From NCBI GenBank assembly GCA_030525785.1, contig JAUNEA010000005.1:9148-73147 (forward strand): a stretch of 64,000 nt of DNA, in the 5' to 3' direction. Positions 37,429-47,859 of this stretch are shown here, in pieces. This DNA is from Cardiobacteriaceae bacterium. GTDB taxonomy: Bacteria; Pseudomonadota; Gammaproteobacteria; Cardiobacteriales; Cardiobacteriaceae. Position 1 is the stretch's first letter. The number at the start of each line of letters is the position of its first letter. Below the pieces are notes generated by a model. That model was not told the origin of the DNA. It ran no database searches and worked only from the letters and a program-made list of their open reading frames with translations. Both the position numbers and the translations under genes were made by a program.

Positions 37429-39279
37429 TTACCAAGCAGAGATACCTGAATGTTGGATAGGGGTTTGGGGTTCATTTCTCCGATATTGGTAGATTTTTTC
37501 ATATTCCAGAACAGATTTCACATAATCTCTTGTTTCATCAAAAGGAATTTGAATAATCCACTCATCAAGAGGCAAATGAGGGAAACGTTCGCGCCATTGA
37601 TACACGCGCGAAGGCCCAGCATTGTAAGCAGCGGCGGCATAAGCCAAATGTCCAAATTCCTCAAGACGTTGCTTGAGATACAAGCTTCCAATATCCAGAT
37701 TGGTTTCTAAATCCGTCAGCTGATGCTTACCAGCATAGGGAATACCTGCAGCTTTGGCAGTAGAAGCAGCAGTTTTGGGCATAATTTGCATAATACCAAT
37801 AGCGCCAGCTGGAGAGGCGATGTCGGTTCGGAAGATGCTTTCTTTGCGGATAATCGCCAAAACGGTGCTAGGAGAGAGCTGATACTTATGGGCATAATGC
37901 TCAATGCGCTTTTGATATGGCATAGGGAAGCGTTGGGCGAGAGCATCCCATACTTTCGCCTGCGCCAAGCTTGGAATAACCAACTGATGCCAGCCCAGCT
38001 CGCTGCCGTAAAACGCCAGTTGTCGATTTTGCTCTTCGTTTAGGGTTTTGGAGAGTGCTGTCCATTCTTGGTAGGCTCGTCCTGTATCGCCGTATTGCAT
38101 CAAGAGTTTGACACGATACACGGCAGGTTTTGCAATCACAGCGCGATATTTTGCCTGCCTTGTTTTCACGCTGTTATCTTCAAACTGATACGGCAAGCCC
38201 AATTTCTCCGCCGCAAAAAAACCATAAATATCTCGCTTTTTTGCAGCTTGTTGATAATGCTGCTGTGACAAAGCGCTTTGCCCTTGTTTTTCATACGCCT
38301 TACCCAACCAATATTGCCACTGGGCTTGGCTGCGCGTTTCTTCATTCAGATGAGCCAAAAGCTTAGGAATCTCTTGCCAACGGTGATTGCGTTGCAGATA
38401 AGCCACAACATCTTCAATCAAAGCATCTTCATGTTCACCAGCAGGAATCTCACCAAACCACAAAACGCTTTGTGGATAATCATTTTGTGCCAGTTTGCGT
38501 AACAGGCGAGATAAAGCAGCGCCTTTATCTTGAGGTAACAATGCCTGCCGAGCTAAAGCGCTTTGTGCCAGCGTTAAGCCTTCTTCCCAGTTTTTGCCAC
38601 TCAATTGATAAATACGATGTGATAACGCCGCACTGCGCCAAACGCTGGATAAATCCCACAAAGCGCTTTCAGGCAGCTGTTTTCTCACCACCGATAACCA
38701 TACTTGTGCTTGTTGCTTACCCTCCTCACTCAAGCCAGCCAAAGCGCTTTGTCCAGCATTTACGCTTTTACGAATGCTCACCCCAAAGCGCTTTGCCTCA
38801 CTTTTCTCATCAGCAGGCGCGATTTGGTGCAAGGTCAGGCAAGCAGGAGGCAAATCTTTCTCCCACAAGCTTTGCACATCATGCAAGGCTTCGTTTTGTT
38901 TTCCTGTGAAATAAAGGGCTTCACGATAAGCGCATTGGGCATTTTGGCTTTCGTTGAAGGCATCAAAAGTTTGCACAATGGCGGCGTAATTTTTCCGCGC
39001 AATCCAATGAGGGTAAACGCTTTCTGCCAAACGCCGCGCAAAGGGAGAGGTTTGGTGTTGGGTTAGGAAGCTGATAAGCGCTTTGTCCTCCACTTGCATG
39101 AAATTTTGAAGATAGTATTGATATTGCAAATAGGGATAGAGCGGATGCTGGGCATAATGTTGATACTGGGCAAGCGGTGCGCCTGCTTCAATGGCTTTTT
39201 CAGCCTCACGAAGTTCATGCCACTGCCCAAAGGCAGGCAATGCACTTGCCATCAACATGGCGAGCCATCGTTTTTTCAT
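37429..39279 (-). CDS. slt: Soluble lytic murein transglycosylase (Slt70-like)
   Basis: A periplasmic enzyme of 616 residues that cleaves peptidoglycan to anhydro-muropeptides. A signal peptide (MKKRWLAMLMASALPAFG) is followed by a long superhelical alpha-domain (about 25-440) and the catalytic SLT domain (about 460-600): the catalytic glutamate in IIRKESIFR, then GAIGIMQIMPKTA and AAYNAGPSRVYQW. The start at 39279 follows GGAG by six bases; an ATG four codons earlier contains that box. About six or seven palindrome copies lie in the alpha-domain and none in the SLT domain. First in a run of three SLT genes. Confidence 0.92.
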   Translation of the reverse strand: MKKRWLAMLMASALPAFGQWHELREAEKAIEAGAPLAQYQHYAQHPLYPYLQYQYYLQNFMQVEDKALISFLTQHQTSPFARRLAESVYPHWIARKNYAAIVQTFDAFNESQNAQCAYREALYFTGKQNEALHDVQSLWEKDLPPACLTLHQIAPADEKSEAKRFGVSIRKSVNAGQSALAGLSEEGKQQAQVWLSVVRKQLPESALWDLSSVWRSAALSHRIYQLSGKNWEEGLTLAQSALARQALLPQDKGAALSRLLRKLAQNDYPQSVLWFGEIPAGEHEDALIEDVVAYLQRNHRWQEIPKLLAHLNEETRSQAQWQYWLGKAYEKQGQSALSQQHYQQAAKKRDIYGFFAAEKLGLPYQFEDNSVKTRQAKYRAVIAKPAVYRVKLLMQYGDTGRAYQEWTALSKTLNEEQNRQLAFYGSELGWHQLVIPSLAQAKVWDALAQRFPMPYQKRIEHYAHKYQLSPSTVLAIIRKESIFRTDIASPAGAIGIMQIMPKTAASTAKAAGIPYAGKHQLTDLETNLDIGSLYLKQRLEEFGHLAYAAAAYNAGPSRVYQWRERFPHLPLDEWIIQIPFDETRDYVKSVLEYEKIYQYRRNEPQTPIQHSGISAW

Positions 39280-39350
39280 TGCTTTCTCCATTCATAATTG
39301 ATACGCCAAAGCGCTTTTGGCTTGCTGACGTAAGATTAGGGCTGCAAAGT

Positions 39351-40043
39351 TCATGGGGTGGGCAAAGGCTTGATGGAAGCTGCCCATTCGTTTTGATACT
39401 TCTTACGATATTCCAAAACCTTTGCGACATAAGCTTGTGTTTCTTTAAAAGGCGGAATTTGGTTACCGTATTTACGCACATTACCTGGCCCTGCATTGTA
39501 GGCAGCGAGCGCAAGCTCAAGACTTTGGAAATCAATAAGTTGCTGTTTAAGATAACGAATTCCACCATCAACATTTTGCTTGGGGTCAAAACCATTTTCC
39601 ACACCAAGCGCTTTCGCTGTTTCTGGCATCAATTGCATCAAACCCATTGCGCCTTTGGGAGAGATGATATGCGTGTAATACGCGCTCTCCACCGACACCA
39701 CCGCATGCACCAAAGCGCTTTCCAAGCCATGTTGCTTGGAAAGCTCATCAATCAAAGTGCTAAGGGCTTTCTGGCGCTCAGAAAAATCTTGGGTCAGCTT
39801 TTGAGGAACAGGTTGTTTAACAGGGCAAGGGCGCTCATAGGTTTTGGTTTTGCCGTTCATGGTCAATGTAGCACGACACATGCCACCGCCTGACTGACTT
39901 TGCGATTTTCGAAACTTCTGGTCAAGTGCGCAGGAAATGTAAACCGTTTTACCGTTTTTCACATAACTTCCGCAATGCTCCTTTGCCTCCGCCATACCCA
40001 CCACAACAAACGCTAACCAAAGCGCTTTGCTTTTAATACTCAT
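39351..40043 (-). CDS. Small lytic transglycosylase (SLT domain) with a short Cys-rich head
   Basis: About 230 residues: a signal peptide (up to GMAEA), a short head with paired cysteines (HCGSYVKNGKTVYISC and MCRATLTMNG) reminiscent of DUF4124-type modules, then an SLT domain from about residue 100. The catalytic glutamate is in VVSVESAYYTH, followed by GAMGLMQLMPETA and AAYNAGPGNVRKYG. The start (ATG 40043) overlaps the end region of the upstream gene, with little ribosome site, so translation is probably coupled. It is a paralogue of 40048-41829. Confidence 0.85.
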   Translation of the reverse strand: MSIKSKALWLAFVVVGMAEAKEHCGSYVKNGKTVYISCALDQKFRKSQSQSGGGMCRATLTMNGKTKTYERPCPVKQPVPQKLTQDFSERQKALSTLIDELSKQHGLESALVHAVVSVESAYYTHIISPKGAMGLMQLMPETAKALGVENGFDPKQNVDGGIRYLKQQLIDFQSLELALAAYNAGPGNVRKYGNQIPPFKETQAYVAKVLEYRKKYQNEWAASIKPLPTP

Positions 40044-40047
40044 CACA

Positions 40048-41829
40048 CTATAAGCCAATATCTTGAGGATTTGCTCGATAACGGCGGTAATATTCCATCA
40101 CCTTCGGCACATAGGCTTTGGTTTCGATAAACGGCGGAATTTTGTAACCGTATTTACGCACATTACCCTCGCCTGCATTGTAACCAGCAGCCGCCAGCTC
40201 CATATTACCGTTGAATTCTTTAAGTAGCCATTTGAGATAAGTTGTACCACCACGAACATTTTGCTCGGTGTTATACGGCTCGGTTACCCCAAAGCGCTTT
40301 GCCGTGGCTGGCATCAACTGCATCAAGCCCATCGCGCCTGCGTGCGATTTGGCATTGGGTTTGTAAGCACTTTCTGCCGAAATGATGGCGTGAACAAAAT
40401 AAGGATCCACCCCAATTTCCTGCGCAATGCGGTTGATTTGGTCACGAAGCTGGATTTGTCGTTCTTTAAAGGCACCACTGACATTGATATTAAGCGCTTT
40501 GCGAACCTCTGCTTCCACCTTCTTAGCTTCTACCAACACTGCTGCTGGGCAATCTTTGGTTGGCTCCAAATGCAACACTCGACCATTCTCTGCTGTAATC
40601 GTGCCACCACAACTGCCATGCGTGTTCAGATAGTCCAAACGGTGAGCCGTTAATTCTACTTGCCTATCCCCCAAACGAGCCACACCACCGCTGGTTCCTG
40701 GTGTGTAATCATACGAGCGATTAGCACAATGGTATTGCTCCACACGACCGTTAAATTCAATGTAGCCTGCTCCCGTACAATGCAAACGCCCACTGTTGTC
40801 TTTACTAGCAACTGCCAAAGCGCTTTGAGCTTGAATACCTTGCTTGGCAAGGGTTTCTAAGGATTTTTGCTCTATAGCTTCTTGTTTGAATTGCTGTTTA
40901 ACTCCAGCAAAAGAACGTGACCAAAAGGTGCAATGTTTATAACCACCCTTCAAATCTTCATTCACATAAACAGGCTCACCGCCCTCATCAAAGCATTTGT
41001 AAACATCTTTGCTGGCAGGCGCAGGAGGCAATTCAGGTTCTTTGGGCAAATTGGCACGCCCACTTTTGCCCCGATAAAAATCCACCAAAGCGCTTTGTTT
41101 ATCACCAAGCGTACCAGTTTCACCTGCAATAGAACATTCATCAAGTGGTTGATCGGCAGAGTCAATAATCATCACGCCACCTTTACCATCAGGGCAATGC
41201 CAAATAGGAACCTTCTCTTTGAATGGGCTTTGATAATAGATACTTTGTGTGCTGTAAGGATTGGCTTTGCGATAAGCTGCTTCATCGGCATCGATTTTCT
41301 CTTGAGTTAAACGCTCGATTTCGGTCAAACTCACGTCCGATTGAACCTGCTTAAGCTTGAAAAATCCCTGTTTTTCCTCTTTTTTCTTAGCCTGATATTG
41401 AGCCTGTTGAGCTTGGCTTTGCAGCTCGGCTTGGGCTTTTTTTAACGATTCTGCCTTAGCCTGCTGGCTCGCTTCTTTTCGCTCGATTTCTGCTTTCAAC
41501 GCTGCTCGAGACTCGGGCGTGCTGATACGCGTTGGTGGCGGCATATCAGCAGGTAAATTCAAAGCTGCTGTCGCATCTCCCTGCCCTTTTTGTGGAGATA
41601 AAGCGCTTTGAGCATTTGATTGGGCTGAGTTTTTCTTGGAAACTTGTTCAGCGGAAGCAACAGTTGCTCCTCCTGCGCCAAACATGCCCTTTTGATAAGG
41701 GCGACAATGTGCGCCTTGCGATTGAGCCACAATATTATCTACCCCATTCTCCGTACACACATACAAGCTCTGCGCCTGTGCCTTCAGTACCACCAAAAGC
41801 CCTAACGATAACCACCTTACTTGCTTCAT
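40048..41829 (-). CDS. Long lytic transglycosylase with multiple Cys-pair repeats
   Basis: 593 residues. A signal peptide (cleavage after LKAQA) is followed by at least four short cysteine-containing modules (YVCTENG...HCRPY; WHCPDGKGG...ECS; YKCFDEGGEPVYVNEDLKG; LHCTGAGYIEFNG) resembling DUF4124. A Gln/Ala-rich coiled stretch (about 100-160) separates the first from the rest. The C-terminal SLT domain starts at about 470 with glutamate in IISAESAYKPN, GAMGLMQLMPATA and AGYNAGEGNVRKYG. The N-terminal modules may anchor or target the enzyme; this is inferred. ATG at 41829 with GAGG upstream. Confidence 0.82.
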   Translation of the reverse strand: MKQVRWLSLGLLVVLKAQAQSLYVCTENGVDNIVAQSQGAHCRPYQKGMFGAGGATVASAEQVSKKNSAQSNAQSALSPQKGQGDATAALNLPADMPPPTRISTPESRAALKAEIERKEASQQAKAESLKKAQAELQSQAQQAQYQAKKKEEKQGFFKLKQVQSDVSLTEIERLTQEKIDADEAAYRKANPYSTQSIYYQSPFKEKVPIWHCPDGKGGVMIIDSADQPLDECSIAGETGTLGDKQSALVDFYRGKSGRANLPKEPELPPAPASKDVYKCFDEGGEPVYVNEDLKGGYKHCTFWSRSFAGVKQQFKQEAIEQKSLETLAKQGIQAQSALAVASKDNSGRLHCTGAGYIEFNGRVEQYHCANRSYDYTPGTSGGVARLGDRQVELTAHRLDYLNTHGSCGGTITAENGRVLHLEPTKDCPAAVLVEAKKVEAEVRKALNINVSGAFKERQIQLRDQINRIAQEIGVDPYFVHAIISAESAYKPNAKSHAGAMGLMQLMPATAKRFGVTEPYNTEQNVRGGTTYLKWLLKEFNGNMELAAAGYNAGEGNVRKYGYKIPPFIETKAYVPKVMEYYRRYRANPQDIGL

Positions 41830-41862
41830 CACTCTTGCCTCATCAAAGCGCTTTGTTTTGGG

Positions 41863-42720
41863 TTATTTGTTCAGCAAGAAATGCTTATGGGCTGGTGTCC
41901 ATTGCCCCATGCCTGCTTTCCATACGCAAGTGCTAGGCTCCAACTCGCCTGTGTCGATTTTGTGGATAAGCGTAGACTTGGGCAAAGGCCCATGTCGTGT
42001 TCCCAAGTGCAAATAGTAAAACTGCTCTTCTTCACCCACCATCTCGCGCACAGGCTGAGCTTTATCACGCACTCCCCCTTCAGGAAACAACTCACGATTG
42101 ATGATGCTGGCAGTATTGATGGTTGGCTTTTGGGCATCAGCTCGCGGACGCTGACGCACAGCAAGCGTCATCACCATATCGCGTAACTCAAGCCCCATAT
42201 CCGCAAGCGCAGCAGCAAGATTTTGTTTGAAAAAAGCATGTAAGCGTGGCTCACTGTGTTGATAATCTTGCAAGCTAGGTTCTTGAGCGCATTGCTGAGT
42301 CATTTTGTTCAGACGATAGCTGATGTAATTATTGGCATGGGCATTCTCTTCAGAGCTGAATCGCTCAGATAAACGCTCCACATCAGAAACCCTCGCCACC
42401 ACCAAAATCTCCAGTTGCACCACATGCTCCTCAATCACACGCGCTACTTCCCAACGCATTTCCTCGTCTAACTCGCGATTAATCACCACATAACGCGAGG
42501 CGGGGATATGCTCAGGCTCTTGAGGATACGTTCCTGCTTGATGAATGCCTTTGATGGGCTGCTGGGTTGGATTGTAAAAATAGCTGCTTTGATGCTCTTC
42601 CAAAATCAATTGAAACGGCACTTCAGGGTGAACACCAGCGTGCAACAATTGACTACGCGGCGCTTGCACACTTGGCACCTGCCGAGAGAATCTCTTAAAC
42701 CACTTTCCCAATAACGCCAT
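41863..42720 (-). CDS. GYF_2-domain protein heading the transglycosylase operon
   Basis: A 285-residue protein without a signal peptide. The last 45 residues form a GYF_2 domain (FYYLHLGTRHGPLPKSTLI...CVWKAGMGQWTPA), a module found in bacterial membrane-linked proteins. Residues about 60-200 are mixed charged helices and strands with no family I can name. AGGAGG precedes the ATG by eight bases. It ends 33 bases before the long transglycosylase gene, so the four genes 42720-37429 likely form one envelope operon. Its specific job is unknown. Confidence 0.65.
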   Translation of the reverse strand: MALLGKWFKRFSRQVPSVQAPRSQLLHAGVHPEVPFQLILEEHQSSYFYNPTQQPIKGIHQAGTYPQEPEHIPASRYVVINRELDEEMRWEVARVIEEHVVQLEILVVARVSDVERLSERFSSEENAHANNYISYRLNKMTQQCAQEPSLQDYQHSEPRLHAFFKQNLAAALADMGLELRDMVMTLAVRQRPRADAQKPTINTASIINRELFPEGGVRDKAQPVREMVGEEEQFYYLHLGTRHGPLPKSTLIHKIDTGELEPSTCVWKAGMGQWTPAHKHFLLNK

Positions 42721-42894
42721 AAAACCAGCCTCCTAGCCATCTTAAAACCTCCATTATACCCAACTCCCCCCAAAGCGCTTTGCCATCTTCAAGCCAAGCC
42801 CCACTTTAACTTCCAACATAGCCTTCAAAATGGCTTGGGATTCGGGCATGAAGTGTCTATTATCTATGCCTTATTCATCAGCCTAAGGAACCTC

Positions 42895-43887
42895 ATGTTG
42901 TTTGGTCTCATCTATTGCTTTGTTATTGCGCTCATCGCGACTTCACTCTCGCCTTTGTTTGGCGCTTATGCCAATCCAATGCTGCTTGCTATTGTCTTGG
43001 GCATGATACTGGGCAATACCCTTTACCCTCGCCATGCCCACCATCTTGAACGCGGCATAGCTTTTGCCAAGAAAACCCTATTGCGCAGCGCCATTGTGCT
43101 GTATGGCTTACGCGTTAGCATGATGGAATTGGGCGATTTAGGAATAAGCGCTTTGTTACTCGATGCATTAATGCTCGTCTCTACCTTCTTCCTCACCGTA
43201 TGGCTTGCCAAACATATCTTTGCTATTGACCAAGAAACCGCGATTTTGATGGGTTCTGGGGCAAGTATTTGCGGGGCAGCAGCTGTGTTAGCAGCAGAGA
43301 GTGTGATTAAACCAGAGCCGCACAAAAGCGCTTTGGCGGTGGCAACGGTGGTTTTGTTTGGCACATTGTCGTTGTTGGTGTACCCACTGTTGTATGCCAG
43401 CCAATGGTTACCTTTATCGCCTGAACATTTTGGAATTTATATTGGGGCAGCGGTGCATGAAGTAGCGCAGGTGGTCGCAGCAGGGGGCATGATTGGAGAG
43501 AGCGTGGCACAAACAGCCATTATTTCAAAGATGACACGCGTACTTTTACTCGCTCCTTTTTTGCTCGCCCTCTCTTTCTACTGGCAACGCCACACCCAAC
43601 GCCAAACCAATGCCCAAAGCTCCATCACCTTCCAAATTCCCCATTTTGCCTTAGGCTTTGTGGGCATGGTTTTCCTAAACTCCTACCTCCCCCAAAGCGC
43701 TTTGCCTTACCGAGAAGCCCTCATTCAGCTTGACCAATGGATGCTGACCACTGCTATGGTGGCTCTGGGCTTGAGTACGCAATTCAAAGCGCTTTGGTCA
43801 CTGGGGATTAAGCCATTTGCTTTGGGGTTTTGTGTCTTTTTGTGGCTGCTTTTGGGCGGCGCTGGATTGAGTGTTTTACTGCTGTAA
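42895..43887 (+). CDS. YeiH family (UPF0324) putative sulfate exporter
   Basis: A 330-residue polytopic membrane protein with about ten hydrophobic segments. YeiH-type hallmarks: NPMLLAIVLGMILGN near 25-40, the GSGASICGAAAVLA loop near 120 and the AAVHEVAQVVAAG segment near 200. The family is annotated as putative sulfate exporters on weak evidence. The start at 42895 follows AAGGAA; an earlier TTG-type extension lacks a ribosome site. Three to four palindrome copies lie inside. It is followed nine bases later by an AEC carrier. Confidence 0.85.
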   Translation: MLFGLIYCFVIALIATSLSPLFGAYANPMLLAIVLGMILGNTLYPRHAHHLERGIAFAKKTLLRSAIVLYGLRVSMMELGDLGISALLLDALMLVSTFFLTVWLAKHIFAIDQETAILMGSGASICGAAAVLAAESVIKPEPHKSALAVATVVLFGTLSLLVYPLLYASQWLPLSPEHFGIYIGAAVHEVAQVVAAGGMIGESVAQTAIISKMTRVLLLAPFLLALSFYWQRHTQRQTNAQSSITFQIPHFALGFVGMVFLNSYLPQSALPYREALIQLDQWMLTTAMVALGLSTQFKALWSLGIKPFALGFCVFLWLLLGGAGLSVLLL

Positions 43888-43896
43888 GGAGAGAGA

Positions 43897-44847
43897 ATGA
43901 ACGCGTTATGGGCAGGTTTGCAATTTTCCGCCACCGTTATTGTGCCGATTTTGGCGCTGATGGCGATGGGATTTTTGATGCGAAAACAAGGACAACTGGA
44001 CGATAAACTCGTCTCGGCGATGAACATGATGGTTTACCGTTATGCCTTACCTTCGTTGTTATTTGTCAGCGTGATGAAATCTGATGTGGCAATTCGTTCG
44101 CAGTGGAAAATTCTGCTGGCTGGCTATTTGGCAGTGTTTATTTTGTATTTTATTGGCAATCACTGGGGGAAAAAGTGGTTTGAGCCATACGATAGAGGCG
44201 TGTTCACACAAGTTTTGTTTCGTGGCAATCTGGCGATTTTAGGCATCGCGCTGGCAGATGGGGTTTACGATAACGAGGCTTTCGCTGTAGCGGCAATTTT
44301 TGCAGGTATGGTGGCTTTGCAACTCAATATTCTCGCCGTTATTTGCTTAACCCATGACCCTCAGGCAAAGCGCTTTGGCTGGGCAATGGTGATGAAAGTA
44401 TTGCAAAATCCTTTAGTGGTGGCACTTTTGTTGGCGATTGTTTGCAAAATGCTGAGCTTGAAGTTGCCACAGATGGTTTTAAATTTTACCCAATATGTCA
44501 GCAATCTAACCCTACCCCTTGCCCTGTTATGCGCGGGCGCAACCTTTGATTTGCGTGGTATTTTCTCCAGCGGTCGCGTTGCCCTCATTGGAAGCGCTTT
44601 GCGCCTCTTGCTCGCTCCGCCACTTTTCATTGGTTTAGGCTGGCTACTGGGGCTGGAAGGTTACCATTTGGGCATCTTATGTCTCATGGGCTGTACCCCC
44701 ACCGCCTCAGCAGGCTACATCATGGCAAAAGCCATGCCCAACAACAACGCCGTTGCAGCAGCTAATATGATTGCCCTAACCACACTAGGCTCATTGTTCC
44801 TCGTTGGCTCATTCATTGCTGCTTTTGACATACTCGGCTGGCGTTAA
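43897..44847 (+). CDS. AEC (auxin efflux carrier) family transporter
   Basis: A 316-residue inner-membrane carrier with two inverted halves of about five segments each. The opening FSATVIVPILALMAMGFLMRKQG and the second-half LPLALLCAGATFDLR plus GCTPTASAGYIMAKAM are typical of the AEC family, whose bacterial members move malate, malonate or other anions. AAGGAG precedes the ATG. Probably cotranscribed with the YeiH gene. A palindrome copy follows the stop. Confidence 0.87.
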   Translation: MNALWAGLQFSATVIVPILALMAMGFLMRKQGQLDDKLVSAMNMMVYRYALPSLLFVSVMKSDVAIRSQWKILLAGYLAVFILYFIGNHWGKKWFEPYDRGVFTQVLFRGNLAILGIALADGVYDNEAFAVAAIFAGMVALQLNILAVICLTHDPQAKRFGWAMVMKVLQNPLVVALLLAIVCKMLSLKLPQMVLNFTQYVSNLTLPLALLCAGATFDLRGIFSSGRVALIGSALRLLLAPPLFIGLGWLLGLEGYHLGILCLMGCTPTASAGYIMAKAMPNNNAVAAANMIALTTLGSLFLVGSFIAAFDILGWR

Positions 44848-44887
44848 ACCCCAAAGCGCTTTGTGGTATGATGCCATAAGGTTCTAA

Positions 44888-45943
<1,056 letters not shown>

Positions 45944-45979
45944 GCCAAAGCGCTTTCTTAGGTAAAATCCTAAAAACTC

Positions 45980-46004
45980 AGCCCCACTTCTGTGGGGCTT
46001 TTTT
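45980..46004 (+). terminator. Rho-independent terminator of gapA
   Basis: AGCCCCAC, loop TTCT, GTGGGGCT, then T6: an eight-base stem with a U-tract, 36 bases after the stop codon. Confidence 0.9.
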
Positions 46005-46091
46005 ATCATAGAGAAGAAGTCATTTGCCAAAGCGCTTTGCCTTTGTTTTAATCCATACTTTTATCCCTAACGCCAATTAAGGAATACATCA

Positions 46092-46616
46092 ATGAATCCT
46101 ATTTCTTTCCGAAAAACCATTGGGCATATTATCTTTGCTAGCCGTTGGATACAATTACCCATTTATATCGGCTTAATTATTGCACAAATAATGTATACCA
46201 TTAAATTTCTCAAAAGCCTTTGGCATTTAATTACCCATGGGCATTTGATGGAAAACAATGTCATCATGCTCACTATTCTTAATTTGATTGATATTGTAAT
46301 GGTAGCAAACCTATTAATTATGGTTATTATTGGTGGCTATGAGATATTTGTTTCCAAACTGGAACAAACACGTGGACATATCGATGAGCCTGAATGGTTA
46401 AAGCATGTCAATGCAACTGTTTTAAAAGTAAAATTAGCCATGTCGATTATCAGCATTTCTTCTATTCATTTATTGCAAACTTTCCTTAGCGCCGATAGCA
46501 CGAGTACCCATAAATTAATGTGGCAAGTCATTATCCATTTAAGCTTTTTGGTTTCTGCTATTGCTATGGCATACACCGATAAAATCCTATACAGCACCAC
46601 CCACAAAAATCATTAA
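46092..46616 (+). CDS. YqhA family membrane protein (UPF0114 / TIGR00645)
   Basis: A 174-residue inner-membrane protein with four hydrophobic segments, following the YqhA pattern ([16 protein letters not shown] near the N-terminus; [18 protein letters not shown]; the loop [30 protein letters not shown]). The family's function is unknown. AAGGAA lies eight bases before the ATG. No palindrome copy inside, one directly after the stop, then a terminator. Confidence 0.88.
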   Translation: MNPISFRKTIGHIIFASRWIQLPIYIGLIIAQIMYTIKFLKSLWHLITHGHLMENNVIMLTILNLIDIVMVANLLIMVIIGGYEIFVSKLEQTRGHIDEPEWLKHVNATVLKVKLAMSIISISSIHLLQTFLSADSTSTHKLMWQVIIHLSFLVSAIAMAYTDKILYSTTHKNH

Positions 46617-46636
46617 TCTTGCCAAAGCGCTTTGAT

Positions 46637-46658
46637 GCCCTGCTTGCAGGGCTTTTTT
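46637..46658 (+). terminator. Rho-independent terminator
   Basis: GCCCTG, loop CTTG-type, CAGGGC, followed by T6. It ends the yqhA-like transcript just before the next gene. Confidence 0.85.
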
Positions 46659-46704
46659 GTGTTACCCTGCTCCGAAAAACCCATCAGGCAATGCAGGAAA
46701 TTCT

Positions 46705-47616
46705 ATGAGCTTATCGCGACAGCCCCCGCCCACCACAGAATCCTTTTCCTTGAAAGTTGGCAAAAGTATCATTTGGCTTTTATCACTGACAATACTCTAT
46801 GGCTTGTTTCAATTAACTCTCTACTCCGCCGAACAACCCTCCCAAATCCAAAGCGCTTTGGGCATGATGTTGAGCAACCGTATTTTTTGGGCAGCACTGT
46901 GCGTAGGGCTACTCGCACAACTGATTGACGGCAGCTTAGGCATGGCTTACGGCATTACCAGCAATGCCTTTCTTATCGCACATGGCGTTCCCCCTGCAAC
47001 CGCCTCTGCTGCCGTTCACATGGCAGAAATCTTCACCACAGGAGCCTCTGGATTATCGCATTTGTATCATGATAATGTAGACAAAGCGCTTTTCAAATCC
47101 CTACTCATCGGTGGCATCTTGGGCGCAACTGTGGGCGCTCTCGTTCTCAGCCACGCTAACCCAAAGTATTTACGCTGGGTTGTAAATGTTTATTTGCTGG
47201 TCATGGGATTATCCTTGATTGCCAAAGCGCTTTGGCGACACTTCCACCCTCACACCCACAACACTCCCTCAGGCTGGATTGCAATCTTCGGCGCTGCACT
47301 CGATGCGATGGGCGGAGGCGGCTGGGGAGCGATTGTCAATAGCCAACTCCTACACCGCCATCACCTCTCCCCACGCCTTATCATCGGCACCGTCAATACT
47401 GTAGAATTTTTCATCACCTTCTTCATCTCCACACTATTTCTCTTCAATCTCCCCCAACGGCATACCATTGGCATGGTAACCATCGGCTTAATTGTCGGCG
47501 GACTTATCGCTGCACCACTTGCTGCTAAAATCCTACACTTTATCAACCCCAGAAAAATGATTCTCTTGGTCGGACTCCTCATCAGCGGACTAAGCTTGTG
47601 GAATCTACTCCGCTAA
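46705..47616 (+). CDS. TauE/SafE family membrane exporter (second member)
   Basis: A 303-residue protein with about eight hydrophobic segments. The first repeat is QLIDGSLGMAYGITSNAFLIAHGVPPATASAAVHMAEIFTTG; the second is DAMGGGGWGAIVNSQLL...GTVNTVEFFIT, the pattern of TauE/SafE proteins often annotated as sulfite exporters. The start at 46705 follows AGGAA by about seven bases. The stop codon touches the outer arm of module D. Three palindrome copies lie inside. Confidence 0.85.
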   Translation: MSLSRQPPPTTESFSLKVGKSIIWLLSLTILYGLFQLTLYSAEQPSQIQSALGMMLSNRIFWAALCVGLLAQLIDGSLGMAYGITSNAFLIAHGVPPATASAAVHMAEIFTTGASGLSHLYHDNVDKALFKSLLIGGILGATVGALVLSHANPKYLRWVVNVYLLVMGLSLIAKALWRHFHPHTHNTPSGWIAIFGAALDAMGGGGWGAIVNSQLLHRHHLSPRLIIGTVNTVEFFITFFISTLFLFNLPQRHTIGMVTIGLIVGGLIAAPLAAKILHFINPRKMILLVGLLISGLSLWNLLR

Positions 47617-47859
47617 AATCAAAGCGCTTTGACTAGGCGGCAGTGGTGTTCATTTCTGGGGCTTCGCCCCACGCCCCACAAGGGGTGTTCCACCCCTTGA
47701 CCCCAATGTAAGCTTTAAAACAGAAAACCCCCATTTAAGGGGGTTTTCTGTTTTATAAATTTAGACTGGGGTGCAGGGGTTTAAAACCCCTGCTGGGGGT
47801 TTGGGGGTGAAACCCCCAAGTAATCATCATCACTGCCGCCTAGTCAAAGCGCTTTGATT
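47617..47859. repeat. Palindromic intergenic module D (perfect 29-bp arms)
   Basis: A 243-bp module between convergent TauE and BamE-OmpA genes. The first 29 bases (47617-47645, AATC + AAAGCGCTTT + GACTAGGCGG + CAGTG) are an exact inverted copy of the last 29 (47831-47859). Inside, GGGGCTTCGCCCC, AAGGGGTG/CACCCCTT, a central hairpin with stem AAAACAGAAAACCCCC, GCAGGGG/CCCCTGC, and GGGGGTTT...AAACCCCC follow in order. The inner 165 bases look identical to module F. It should act as a two-way terminator; the right arm includes the stop codon of the convergent gene. Confidence 0.9.

Noticed and set aside
39177-39893. Plus-strand open frame of 238 codons
   Set aside because: It runs antisense to two transglycosylase genes with intact signal peptides and catalytic motifs; no ribosome site or family pattern.
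47617-47859. Module D as an insertion sequence or classic MITE
   Set aside because: Arms differ between copies with the same core, no target-site duplication is visible and no transposase matches; a mobile origin remains possible but unsupported.
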